Shown: in pieces, positions 23,630 to 33,624 of the stretch
How positions within the stretch are numbered: the first letter of the stretch is position 1
Layout of the letters: each line of letters opens with the position of its first letter
The notes under the pieces: generated by a model
Told to the model about the DNA's origin: nothing
The model's database searches: none
The model's input: only the letters and a program-made list of their open reading frames with translations
Assembly (NCBI GenBank): GCA_907163375.1
Contig: CAJQUW010000942.1
Coordinates: 1 to 64,000, forward strand
Source of the DNA: Prostheceraeus crozeri
Taxonomy: Eukaryota; Platyhelminthes; Polycladida; Euryleptidae
Direction: 5' to 3'
DNA: 64,000 nucleotides
Made by a program: the position numbers and the translations under genes

Positions 23630-23835
23630 ATTTTTTAGTAACTTAAATTTTTGATAACTAGAATAGATTAAAATTTTTTGATAACTTAAAATTTTTTCAT
23701 AACTAGAATAGTTTAAAATTCTTAACTTAAAAATTTTTCATAGCTAGAATAGATTAAAATTTTTTCATAACTAGAATAGATTAAAATTTTTCATAACTAG
23801 AAAAGATTACAATTTTTCTTAACTTAAAAATTTTT
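23630..23835 (+). repeat. AT-rich tandem repeat within the Polinton
   Basis: About six imperfect copies of a 27-bp unit of the form AGATTAAAATTTTTTCATAA plus CTAGAAT. It fills the gap between the capsid-type frame and the next small frame. Confidence 0.75.
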
Positions 23836-23844
23836 TTATTAAAA

Positions 23845-23958
23845 ATGTCGGAAGCGAAAAGTAGTAATAATAATAAAACTGTTGAATTAAAATTACGTAA
23901 CATTGTTGACAAAAATACACCTAAAACTATTACGATTAACAAAAAAAGTATTACATAA
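23845..23958 (+). CDS. Small Polinton frame, 37 aa, unknown
   Basis: ATG at 23845 in an AAAAATGTC context like its neighbours, with a stop at 23956-23958. The peptide is Ser/Asn-rich at its start (MSEAKSSNNNK) then VELKLRNIVDKN. It ends 8 bp before the next frame. It could be a short virion peptide or a remnant of a longer gene. Confidence 0.35.
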   Translation: MSEAKSSNNNKTVELKLRNIVDKNTPKTITINKKSIT

Positions 23959-23966
23959 GTAAACCA

Positions 23967-24329
23967 ATGATAGAGAATATTCAATTACAAGAAGAAAAGA
24001 ATGGCGGGATTCTCCCATTAATTCCTCTAATAATAGGTGCCATAGCAGCTGCGGGAAGTGTCGCAGGTGGGACAGCTGGTATTGTTCAAGCAGTAAATAA
24101 AAATAAATCAGAGAAGGCAGCATTAGAAGAACAAAAACGTCATAATAGAGAGTTAGAGAAAGTTGCTAAGGGAGAAGGAATAGTAGAGAATTTTATTAGT
24201 AAATTAAATTTAGTTGATGAAGGAAAACGAGCTCTTAAAAAAATTCTCCACAATGTTGATGATTTAATAGAAATTAAAGAAACTAAAGATGGTTCTGGAA
24301 TATATGTCAGTCCTAGTATGATTAGGTAA
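23967..24329 (+). CDS. Polinton minor virion-type protein with GGILPLIPLIIGA segment
   Basis: A 120-codon frame. After a short head comes GGILPLIPLIIGAIAAAGSV and AGGTAGIVQAVN, a Gly/Ala-rich hydrophobic helix typical of a small conserved Polinton protein. Then follows a charged coiled coil (ALEEQKRHNRELEKVAKGEG) and a tail ending IYVSPSMIR. The GG and GxG sites resemble cleavage sites for adenovirus-type proteases, though I could not find such a protease in this element. A membrane-lytic or core role by analogy with adenovirus pVI/pX is inference. Confidence 0.65.
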   Translation: MIENIQLQEEKNGGILPLIPLIIGAIAAAGSVAGGTAGIVQAVNKNKSEKAALEEQKRHNRELEKVAKGEGIVENFISKLNLVDEGKRALKKILHNVDDLIEIKETKDGSGIYVSPSMIR

Positions 24330-24415
24330 TAACCTCAGGACCTTTGGTTCGATAGGTTAGTAACCTGAGGACCTTTGGTCCGATCGGCTAAAGCCTCTGA
24401 GCAAGGTTCTACTCG
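24330..24415 (-). repeat. Inverse GC-rich repeat pair at the right border of the Polinton capsid module
   Basis: TAACCTCAGGACCTTTGGTT (24330-24349) and TAACCTGAGGACCTTTGGTC (24361-24380) are inverse copies of the repeats at 21585-21682. GGCTAAAGCCTCTGAGC follows, the inverse of a word at about 21625. Could act as bidirectional terminators or recombination sites. Confidence 0.7.
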
Positions 24416-24441
24416 GTAAAACATTTATTTTACCTTTAAAA

Positions 24442-24855
24442 ATGAATTCTACAAATTCCGGAAATTTAATTAAATTAAAAATTGCTAATTTAGATTTATT
24501 AAATTATCTCTTAAAAGTACATAAAACCTCAAATTGTCAGCATATTGGAGGTGACATACAAAAAACATTAGAAAACTTTCCTGGATTTATTTGGAGTAAA
24601 TATTCAAAAGAAAAACATCTTCCTGGTCATTCATATACCGGTCCAGGAACTCGATTAGATATAAGACTAGATGAGAATAATAATCCAAAACCAGGTGAAG
24701 AACCAATAAATAGAGTAGATGAAGCAGCTTACAGACATGATTTAGCTTATCAAAATCATGACCTAAGTTCTCGTCATGTAGCTGATAGGAAAATGATTCA
24801 AGAATTAGATAGTATTCAAAATCCTATATTTAGAGAAAGAATTGAAAGAATTTGA
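24442..24855 (+). CDS. Phospholipase-A2-like domain protein of the Polinton
   Basis: A 137-codon open frame. LPGHSYTGPGTRLD resembles the calcium-binding loop of the parvovirus VP1 phospholipase A2 domain (YxGPGxxLD). DEAAYRHDLAYQNHD contains the catalytic HD pair followed by AY (HDxxY). The Cys bridges of secreted PLA2 are absent, as in the viral type. In parvoviruses this activity breaches the endosomal membrane; an entry role for this protein is inference. It is the last gene before the right TIR, and an ordinary start context AAAAATGAAT is present. Confidence 0.8.
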   Translation: MNSTNSGNLIKLKIANLDLLNYLLKVHKTSNCQHIGGDIQKTLENFPGFIWSKYSKEKHLPGHSYTGPGTRLDIRLDENNNPKPGEEPINRVDEAAYRHDLAYQNHDLSSRHVADRKMIQELDSIQNPIFRERIERI

Positions 24856-24972
24856 AGAATTTTTTTGATGTTGTGGCTTGGAACGGTCATGATTGTAATT
24901 CTCAAATTTGAGATTTTGAAAAATTTGAAAAAATGGTACTTTTTAAATGGACTAAATTTATGAATTTAGGTC

Positions 24973-25076
24973 TTAAAAACCTGAAAAAGGGTTCAAATTC
25001 ATGAATTTATGTCGTTTTTAAAAATACCAATTTTTCTGAATTTGTCTTGGCCTGGAACGGTCTTCTTCCCATTACT
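24973..25076 (-). repeat. Polinton right terminal inverted repeat (104 bp)
   Basis: Inverse of 10111-10214 with one difference, followed by the GGCAAG duplication. Just inside, TTGGAACGGTC (about 24877) repeats a word of the TIR, so the end has a subterminal second copy. Confidence 0.95.
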
Positions 25077-25082
25077 GGCAAG

Positions 25083-27135
25083 TAAGCAGAATGAAATTTA
25101 CAATACCTCCTCAGTAAAACTATCTCTAAGCAATACAACCAAAAGTATCGCACTGATTCATTGAATTGTGATCATAGCATCAAAATACTTTTATATGTTC
25201 CATTCAGCAGCAATGAAATGTGCAAATTAATTGAAAGATTTCATCGCCTATTTCAGAAGATGACGAATTTCCAAAATATCGTTATGTTCCATGCACACTA
25301 TATAAACCAAACGACGTGATGGACTCAAGAGACTACATAAGATTTCGTAAATAGTTGAATTACTTTGATGACACAGTTGTATCATCAGTTCATTCCTTCA
25401 CTGTAGCGATGGTTCGAATCCATCAACGGCAGTGTGAAGGTGGTTCTTCGGTGGGTACAGTGATTGATATTGAGCTGAAACCAATAAATTAAAGAAAAAC
25501 AGTCATCTGACAAGCACCATGCATTGAAATTCAGTAAATGTCATACACGTGTGAAACTCAGAGAACAACAGAATCAGAGCTGGTGGGCCAACGCAATTTT
25601 GTTATAATAATGATTTTCTTTGATGACAATGTTATTTCATTAAGTTGTCATTGAGCACATTGTCGACGCCAATACTTCGTTCAGGTGCAGCTGGATCGAA
25701 TGACAACGACTTGTAATGAGAAGATATCAACCAGCTGTTGTTCATGTGATCGACCGCTGACGCATGTACATGAAGATAGGATAAAAGCCCCGTTACATTC
25801 CACAGTAGTGTAGGTCTGAATAAGTCAATAAACGAAAGAATAAAAATCAAATACAAAGGAAAAACAGCATTGTTTGTTAACTCATTCAGACGTGGAGCCA
25901 TTGTGGAATGCAATTGCCCATTTTTGTGCATCTTTATGGCAGGTAAAAGACAATGAAAAAGGTACAGGTTCGATCGATCACTATGAAAGAGGACTGATGC
26001 CGTTTAGTATTAGCCAGTGGAGCACGAAAGACACTGGGGTTTCTTTGAGTGGGAATTCGTTCCTCGAACATTTTTCGCAGACGATGATGCGAATGTGAGG
26101 ACACTTTACGAGTACTTAACGGTCGACAACATTTCTCGTTCGCTTAAGCCCTGAGGAACAGTTGGTAGTCATTGCCGATATTATTATTTCAACACTTCAC
26201 AATTTATTCTTGCAGTAAACTGGAGAGTTGTGAAATAGGAAAATCACATAAAAAGACTAAACGCAAAGAAGCTACGTTAACGCTAAATTTCTGATTGATG
26301 AAGAATTATTTGAATCCGCACCCCAAATTGACCGGTTGCTTTCAAAACAAGCGTGACTGCATAATTATCTGCTGATAAGAATCCGTCATGGAAACTTTGC
26401 ATAGCTAACCCAAGAATGTACAAGCGAGCTGGAAATGCCGCTTCTGTTTAACTTCCTCTTCGAATCGGATGAGGACGATCACAATCCACCAACAAGCGAA
26501 GGGATCTACACGTAATAGCGTTGTACTCTCTGTAGGAAAGTTGCGACGAAAACACTCGCAGCAGGAATATTTCGATTCACAGCTCTTGAAGGAAGAAAGT
26601 CAACTTCTTATTACGCAGTTCACGCAACCACTTTTAATGATGGGGCTACATTTTTTCCTTATAAAAAAAGTCTCAAGTGAGGAACGCCAGCCAAGTCATT
26701 CGTCATAATTTTTAGCATGGAATATTTTCAGGTCATTTTCTATCCTACATGTGTTTATGCCTCCGATCGGTTACAGGTATTCAAAGGCAAACTAAATTTA
26801 ATCAAGATATTGCGTTTGACGACAAAAAAAAACGATTTGATAAATCTAAACGTGCTTAGTACCCTAAACAAAGGTACATTAACTGCATGACCTAGAGATG
26901 GTTCTACACGCACCGTACTACTTCTCACGTAATCACAGAAAGCACAGACAAATGTCATTTTACCTCAGTCTGCTTCCCATTGGATTTATGTGCTTTCTTT
27001 GTTTCTATCTGACAAGAAAAGGCACCGTGAAGACATCGACAACTGTGCAGTTTTGCATCAGTCAACGGGTGATGCATCGTTCTGTGAAAGTCTCATTTTC
27101 AGTCTCGTGTTGGCGGTCCGACTATATGTCGAAAG
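25083..27135. other. No recognisable gene; unknown DNA between the Polinton and the hAT element
   Basis: Only short scattered reading frames on both strands, none with a recognisable domain. A GGTTCGAATCC word at about 25410 resembles a tRNA B box, but no matching A box or cloverleaf is visible. Confidence 0.5.
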
Positions 27136-27649
27136 GTCTTATGCAGTGGTCGGATTTCGAAATTTCGCCAATTTCGCGTATCGGCTCTGATTTCGCGTAT
27201 AGGTCTGATTTCGCGTATTAGCGCTGACTTCGCGCATCAGCACTGATTTCGTTTACTTTTGTTTTATGTACCCTACGAGCAAGTATATATTTATGTGGTA
27301 ACACAAGTTTACGTACTACAAGTTTACAGGAACAAGTCCACTTACAGCGAACAAAAATAGATGATAGAGAGAATTTCATCTTCTATCAGATGACATACAT
27401 CTTATGGAGGACGCAGATAAGCATTTCAGTGATTTTCATGCTTTGTCAATACATCACACACAACAATTTTAAACAAATTTTGTAATCTCACTTAGCTAAT
27501 TTGTATGTGCAGTCTTTTTATCGTGTAAACAAACTTCTTTCATTCAAACAGGAAAATCCAGAAAGTTAATTCCTTTTGTTCATTTCAAAGGACATGCCGC
27601 ATGTTATAGGTGTGTAGATCTGAAGATTGATATCAACAATAATATTAAA

Positions 27650-27837
27650 GATAAAGAAAAATTAACGTAGTCTCAAAATGCATCATTTTATTGACAAATT
27701 TTCGTCACAGACTTCATCAGGTGCACGATGCAAATGAACATTTGCATCGTGCACCTGATGAAGTCTGTGACAAACTCTGTGACAAACATTTGTCAATAAA
27801 CTGAAGCATTTTGAGACTACGTTAATTTTTCTTTATC
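27650..27837. repeat. Foldback (perfect-loop hairpin) repeat, 188 bp
   Basis: The two halves are inverse to each other from GATAAAGAAAAATTAACG at the left edge to the centre at about 27739. The central part, GGTGCACGATGCAAATG and its inverse, is perfect. The arms are about 90 bp with a small insertion in the right arm. No coding frame. Confidence 0.9.
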
Positions 27838-28318
27838 ATTTCCTAAGTCTCATGGCGATTACTTTTGAATAATAAGAACATGTATAAATGGACAGTGACA
27901 GTGAAATACAGGATTTGATATATAGTTACGTATCTGTAAAATTATTGATTGCGTTTTAACTGGAGATTTTATTAGCTTAATTTGTATTCGCAATATTCAC
28001 GTGTCATTTGTTTGGCGTGTTCTGTTCATTCTAATGGAAAGGAAATTTTTCAGGAAAATAGAAACACTCAACTTTACTTGATAAAATAAAATAGCATACA
28101 AAACCATATAATAAGAACATATAAGATATTGTAGAATATAGAACATGTTTTTCCCACCATACTTGATTGTGATCATGGATCTTCTATAATTAGTATTTTA
28201 TTGTTTACATGCACGATCTAGGTAAGAAAACTTACGACTTCAACTTATGCGCCATCTACTTTATAACTTTATCCAAATAGTAACACACACAGAAGTTTGC
28301 TTTATACGCCTATGTAAC

Positions 28319-29245
28319 TCATAATGGCAAGCAATCCATTGAATTACACAGATCAGTCTTTTTTGAATATTTGCTACTCGGCATAGAAGAATCTGAGAAT
28401 TGGTGTACATGTACATGTCTTTTTAGATTCACATCGAGTGCTATACTGCACGCGGCTTCTTTTTTCATTTCTAATGCATTTCTTTCTTGTCGAAGATCCA
28501 TCAGGTCTTTCTCGGCTTTTCTGGCCTGCTGCAGTGCATTCTCTGCAAGAGATGTTAGTCGCCGTTGCTCATCTTCCTTTTTCTTAAGAGAAGTTACGAT
28601 GTCTTCCATCTCAGTCGCGTGCTTTCGAATACTTTCGTTCTGTTCATTTCCTCGTTCAATTCTTTTCGTAGACGTTCTTCTAATTTCTGTCTTTCTTTTT
28701 CTTCCCGTTCTTTTCGTTGCTCCTGCTTCCATGCTTCATATTTCGAGTGCGATGCCGTGTATGAATCTCTGAGTTGACGATCTATTTTCAATGTAGAGCT
28801 GTCCAAATTTTGCTGTGAGAATTTTTTCGACCAAAATTCTCCTACATCGTTTTCATAGGCGTTTTTTACCAGACTTTGATGAAGCCTAATCTCGACTTGC
28901 AATGTCGATTGGTCGGTATCTCCTAAAATGTTAGGGATGGCTTTGACGAATTTAAAACCCCATTTCTCATAATGGTCACTCTGTTGGTACAGAGGACTTA
29001 AAAATCATGAAGCACTCAGTACCTCGTTCCCGAAAGGCAAATAGTCGCTCAATCTTTTTGTAATTTCCATGTAAAGGCTTTCATGATCTTGAAGGCGATT
29101 GCCTGGTTGGGCCTGATAAATCTGAGAAGATTTTTCGAGCTTTTTCGCCAATGATGATGGTGTAGGCGTTGTGCCAATGATCAAAGTTGGGTACATCAAT
29201 TTTCCAGCATCGGGAAGGGATCTGATCAATTGATATATTTCTGAA
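28319..29245 (-). pseudogene. Captured coding fragment inside the hAT element, unknown protein with coiled coil
   Basis: Minus-strand exon-like segments. An acceptor TTTTCAG near 29240 precedes IYQLIRSLPDAGKLMYPTLI, which runs to SDYLPFGNE near 29020. A GTACTGAG donor and an ACCAACAG acceptor (about 50 bp apart) precede HYEKWGFKFVKAIPNILGDT and a long charged coiled coil (QEQRKEREEKERQKLEERL). The coiled coil is frame-shifted near 28620-28640, where a second frame carries on to 28319. The composition looks like a cytoplasmic or cytoskeletal host protein, not a transposase or BED-finger protein. I do not recognise the family. Confidence 0.5.
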
Positions 29246-29585
29246 AATCATGTTCTCAGAATGAAGTACTAACATAATTCTTATGTTAACCTCAGCATAT
29301 TCACAAGCAACATACATTCGTGTGTAAAATGGATCTGGAAAAGGTAAAAATATTAATAAATCCATCGCATATCATATGGAACATCGCAGTTCAAACTTAA
29401 TTCAGATGGAGTTACAAACTTAATGATAAGATGTTAAATAATGCCTAGTTAGTCACAAGTATAAACACATAAAGCAGTTCATAAACTCTATCGAAGATTG
29501 ATATTATAAATGAGAATTAGAATATCAATATCAAGTTATCTAGTGACAAGAGCATTAGCTCGCGGTATATATTATAATATATCGT

Positions 29586-29790
29586 GGTGTCCGTGGCACA
29601 GTGGTTGCGTACTTGTACTAGCGATCTCATGGTCCAGAGGTCGAACCCGGAAAGTGTCATTGGAAGTCGGCAGGAAGGGCATCCGGACTACAAAGCACCA
29701 CAACGCTCCAAACAAAGTCTGACTTAAGTCAGCACCGTCCAAGGCCCCAGTAGGGGTAAAAAGTGACGTAAAATCCGTAAAAAAAAATAT
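29586..29790 (+). mobile_element. tRNA-derived SINE within the hAT element
   Basis: The head has an A box-like TGGCACAGTGGTT (about 29594-29606) and a B box-like AGGTCGAACCCGG (about 29637-29650), spaced as in a tRNA. The body contains GGAAGGGCATCCGG, GTCAGCACCGTCCAAGG and CCCCAGTAGGGG. An A-rich tail ends at about 29790. ATATC may be a short duplication on both sides. A related truncated copy lies at 9444-9545 on the other strand. Confidence 0.85.
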
Positions 29791-29904
29791 CTAAGTGCAT
29801 AATTTCGTTCGCGTATAAATCCTCAATTTCGCGTATTCGCGTATTTCCAGTCCAATTCGCGTAATACGCGAAATTCGCGTCAGAATCCGACCACTGGTCT
29901 TATG

Positions 29905-31675
29905 AGGAAGATAGACTTTTCCAGGAAGCTTCGAATTGTTCGGATTGTTTTGGACGATTTTCAGGATGATTCTAAACAGCCACGGCATGATCATGAAGTG
30001 CATTGTGAAAGAATTAGTTGACATTACATGATCAACGAATAAACTAGATAATTCGGCCATCGTTTGAGTGATGTTGATGAAAAGAAAAGTGTCTGCGGCT
30101 TTCACAGGAATGACTTATTCTTTGAAGTCCGATATTTTGCCTTCTTCGACGGGGACTTGACATGCACTGACAGACAACAGACACGTATGAAAGATCAGCT
30201 GAACAATAGCTACAGCCAGGCTTCATTAACGCAAACCTCACATTTACAAACTTTTAATAAATGAAGCATAGAAATACAGGACAATCACTACTTCCTTTCT
30301 TATGAGTAATTATTTACTAGGGAGTCTTTAGTTGCGTAGAATGTTTTCAAATATCTGCATAAAACACATTGTGATGTAGTAATTAACTAATTAAAACTAT
30401 ATCACAGATTACATTCAGATTTCAGTGTGTTGACACAACGTGATTAATAACATGATAAACACAAATATTTCTGTTTTCCATTCATGCAAGTGCCCGGCAC
30501 CAAAGTCAATCAATATTACATAACTTATTTCGGGGCCGACCTCGACCTTGACCTCTACTAAAAACTTAAAAGCTATCTAGCAGCGACGTATAGCTTTGTC
30601 AAGCTTTGAACTGTGAGAGTTACAGCTTGATTACCGCTCGTACTCGTCAGAGTTGTTGGTTTACTACGTTACTTCTAAAAATAGATCATCCCACCGGTCG
30701 AGCTTTGAGCTGTGATAATTGAGAGAGAAGTTATCGCAGCTCGAAGATAGCTGTGACAAGCGGCCGCAGCTGGAGCTACTGGTGTGGCCGCTGCGATTGA
30801 AACATCGGTCAATTTCTGTAAGAATGTATCTCCCCAACGACTATCGCCGATATCAAATTCTGATCATGTTTCAATATTAGTGAAAATTCCTACCGTAAGG
30901 TGATTGTTCGGAAGTGGAATAATGGTATTTTCGCGAAGATAGCAAAATACATTCAAGGAATTGATTGGCTATCTTTGGGTAATTCGACTTCCTCTCTTGA
31001 TGAATTGGCGGAATTCTTCCTAGGTTCACTAAAGGCTATTTTCAATGAATGCAACTTTTAGATGACTGCAACTTTTTACATTCACGTGTTTTTTCTCTCT
31101 TTGAAAACTCTGATTCAGAAATTAATAGATTCAAACAAAAATCTCGAAAACGTCTTTCATCAAAGGAAATTCCCTACAAATGTTAATATTAAGTAATAAA
31201 TCTTGACTTAACATAATTACTTGTCCACAGATGAGATTCAGTGTCCGTTTTTGGTTTTGTCTAAAGTCTCCCCATCTTACCTACGGTGCTGCAGTATTCT
31301 CACTTCAGGTGTCGATGTATCTAGAGGCCTTTCGGGTCGCACACGCTAGGTGAAATGAATGAACAGGTCAAATGCAAAACTATGCATGAATTCAAATAAA
31401 TTTTCTTTTAAATCAAATGCAACATTTTCATAATCAATCAAATATAAATGCAGTTACAATTGTGACTCAGAATGAACAAATTCATCAAAATATATGTCTA
31501 AAAATAGAAAATTAGGAAAATATACAAGATCGTGAAATTTAAGAATTATGCAATTGCTTATTACAATGCAAGTTCGTGAATCTTTTTTGAAGAATCAATT
31601 GATTAGTGATACAGTTCAGAAAGACCTGATAATGGCAGTAAGAATAAATATTTCACAAGTTGAACAAAGTTAGAG
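29905..31675. other. No recognisable gene
   Basis: Short frames without domain signatures. Several AGCTTTG-type repeats at 30590-30740 (GTCAAGCTTTGAACTGTGA and CGAGCTTTGAGCTGTGA) hint at an old minisatellite. Nothing else stands out. Confidence 0.5.
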
Positions 31676-33374
31676 GTGAAAGTAAAGCACCGCGTATACG
31701 AAAGCGACAAAATGCTCAGACTTCTGGATGTCAATTTGAAGAAATTCAATGAAGCGCGAGTAAACAGCGGGAGTAACTATGGCTCTCTAAGATCTACGGA
31801 CCTTCTCAAAGATGTATGTTTATGTGCCCTGGTTTGCAACCTAACTTTAAAGTTCGGTCCTCCGGATTCAATGCTTGTGTCCAGGTTGGTTTGTGTTCCG
31901 AAAATTGACCATCCTACTTCCGCGTTGGATTTTCGTCCTATCTCCGTCGGCAGCGTCTTCCTTCGCGTGGCACACAAATTCTGCTACGACGTTGGATGTC
32001 CCATTCCAACATGATCCATCCTCTCCAGTTCACCGGTAGGTCAGAGGACGGGTGTCTTTTCGCTTCTTCCATCCTTCAGGCTCTGCTGCGTGACGCAAGT
32101 GTTAGTAAGAAAAATCTCAGTGTGGGTCTGCTCGATTTTTCGAAGGCCTTTGACTCTGTGGGGATCGACAGCATCATCCGTGTAGCTGAGGGGCTTGGAG
32201 CCAGCCCTGTCATTCTCCGACATCTCCGCTCAGTTTACGGTGCGAGTATTGTTCTCCTGCCGGATGGTTCGTCTGTCCGCTGTACCAGGGGAGTCAGACA
32301 GGGAGATCCTCTCTCCCCGTTCCTGTTTGCCGGTATCATCCGTGAGGTCGTCGAGTCTTCCAACGCTTCGTCGCCTGCCATGTTGAGCCGCAAATGTTGA
32401 TGAGGTCAGCTGTGTTCTCGGGATATCCGCAAATATCATGAAAGCTCCCCTCAAGCCGTGGCAGCGGCTCGTCGTTTTCAGGCAGTACTGTTTGCAGCCT
32501 TTGATTCATCGTTTAGTTCTGGGGCGTATAACGGCGGGTGCGCTACGTGGTATGGACCGTATAATGCGTCGTGGGGTTCGTCAGGCGTTGAAGCTGCCAA
32601 AGGACACCAGTAACGGCTTTCTACACTTCAGGCCGTCTGATGGTGGTCTGGGGATCCCGTTCCCCTCCATCTTGGTCGTGTTGGCCAAAAGAAAACGAAT
32701 CAATACGCTAATTATGCTTCGTGATCCTGTGCTTTCAAGCATTACGAGTAACATTTTGTCGGGTCCGGCAAATTCGGTCGCAAGGAAAAATATTAAGATT
32801 GAGGGGAGAGCAGTGAATTCACCCGTAGAGGCGGCATCTGCTTGGAGGGATGTATTCCGTCGGTCGAGGGATGGTTCTGGAGTCTCGTGTGCTTCTTCGG
32901 CTTCCGCGTCGTGGCACGTTAACCCGAGCCCGAGGGTTTTTTCAGCGTGGTTCATTCGTGCTGTGGGTTTGCTTGGTGGTGTCTTGCCGTGCAGAACGAG
33001 AGCCTTGAGAGGTGGACGTGGTGATGGCATGGTCAATTGCAGGTCAGATTGTCGTCGGCCTGAGTCCATGCAACACATTAGTTATTGATGTGACAGTGTG
33101 CGCAGACGAATTCTATCAACAGGCGTCGAGAACTAAGAAGGCAAAATATGGAGGGGGTGACCAGCTGGCGGCTTTCTTCGGGGTCAATATTCAGGCTATC
33201 TCGGTGATTCCGTTGGTGGTTTCTTTTAGAGGCCATATGGACTCTGCCTCCCTGAGGTTCTTGATGAGTCTAAGCCATTCTGCGACGTTGGTGCGCGATT
33301 TTGTGTGGCTAACTGTGTCGGGAAGTGTCGCGTGTTACAATCAGTACTTCAGAAGTACTTATGTGTTGTCTTGA
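31676..33374 (+). pseudogene. R2-like reverse transcriptase and endonuclease, without the FADD box
   Basis: Segments: SRLVCVPKIDHP and ALDFRPISVGSVFLR at 31676-32014. GLLDFSKAFDSVG (box A) and TRGVRQGDPLSPFLFAGI (box B) at 31996-32400. The thumb-type block APLKPWQRLVVFRQY, HRLVLGRITAGALRGMDR and SDGGLGIPFPS at 32438-33088. A Cys/His knuckle lies near 33040-33080, and an endonuclease-like VIDVTVCADEF at 33012-33374. Box C (the FADD or YADD catalytic box) should lie between 32400 and 32438 and is absent, so an internal deletion removed the active site. Frame changes occur at about 32000, 32400 and 33050. Confidence 0.85.
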
Positions 33375-33560
33375 CTTCCTCCTTTCCTTACGTCCTTACT
33401 TTTGTATATATTCCCTCTTTGTGACTTCATAATTTCGTACGGTTTCAGGCCTTTCTCCTCAAAAGGCCTCTGTCAGATAAATGTTTCTTTGCATGTTCTT
33501 TGTATATAAATGCTCGGGTTAAGACACCCTGAAGAAAAAAAGGCAAATAAATTATTTAAA
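31676..33560 (+). mobile_element. Decayed R2-clade-like non-LTR retrotransposon
   Basis: Reverse-transcriptase, thumb, zinc-knuckle and restriction-like endonuclease remnants occur in order on the plus strand, as in site-specific R2/NeSL-type LINEs. The 5' half is missing. The 3' untranslated part (33375-33560) has a GGCCTTT...AAAGGCC stem near 33450-33470 and ends in an AT-rich tail. No rDNA surrounds it, so this copy is out of the classic target or belongs to a non-rDNA lineage. Confidence 0.8.
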
Positions 33561-33624
33561 GTTGTGAGTGTGTGTGGTCGTAGATTATGCCAGCTCCTGA
33601 CAATTTCCGCTTTCGTTGCAGCTT

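Larger units (their letters stand above)
10111..25076. mobile_element. Polinton/Maverick element, 14.97 kb with TIRs and 6-bp TSD (fossil)
   Basis: Terminal inverted repeats begin AGTAATGGGAAG. GGCAAG is duplicated directly outside at 10105-10110 and 25077-25082. A 6-bp duplication and AG termini are the Polinton hallmark. Inside are PolB (minus), a FtsK/A32-type packaging ATPase, capsid-type frames and a phospholipase-A2-like frame. Base composition is far more AT-rich than the flanks. Several genes are broken, and one is split by a Tigger transposon. TIRs identical except for one base suggest moderate age. I did not find the integrase or the adenovirus-type protease. Confidence 0.93.
27144..29896. 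mobile_element. hAT-type transposon, 2.75 kb, with TIRs and 8-bp TSD, no transposase seen
   Basis: CAGTGGTCGGATT begins the element and its inverse ends it. GTCTTATG is duplicated directly on both sides (27136-27143 and 29897-29904). An 8-bp TSD with CAG termini is the hAT signature. Both ends carry TTCGCGTAT subterminal repeats. The inside contains a minus-strand coding fragment that is not a transposase, a 188-bp foldback and a SINE, so this is a non-autonomous carrier. Confidence 0.92.

Noticed and set aside
25388-25440. tRNA gene suggested by GGTTCGAATCC
   Set aside because: B-box word present but no A box, acceptor pairing or cloverleaf around it.
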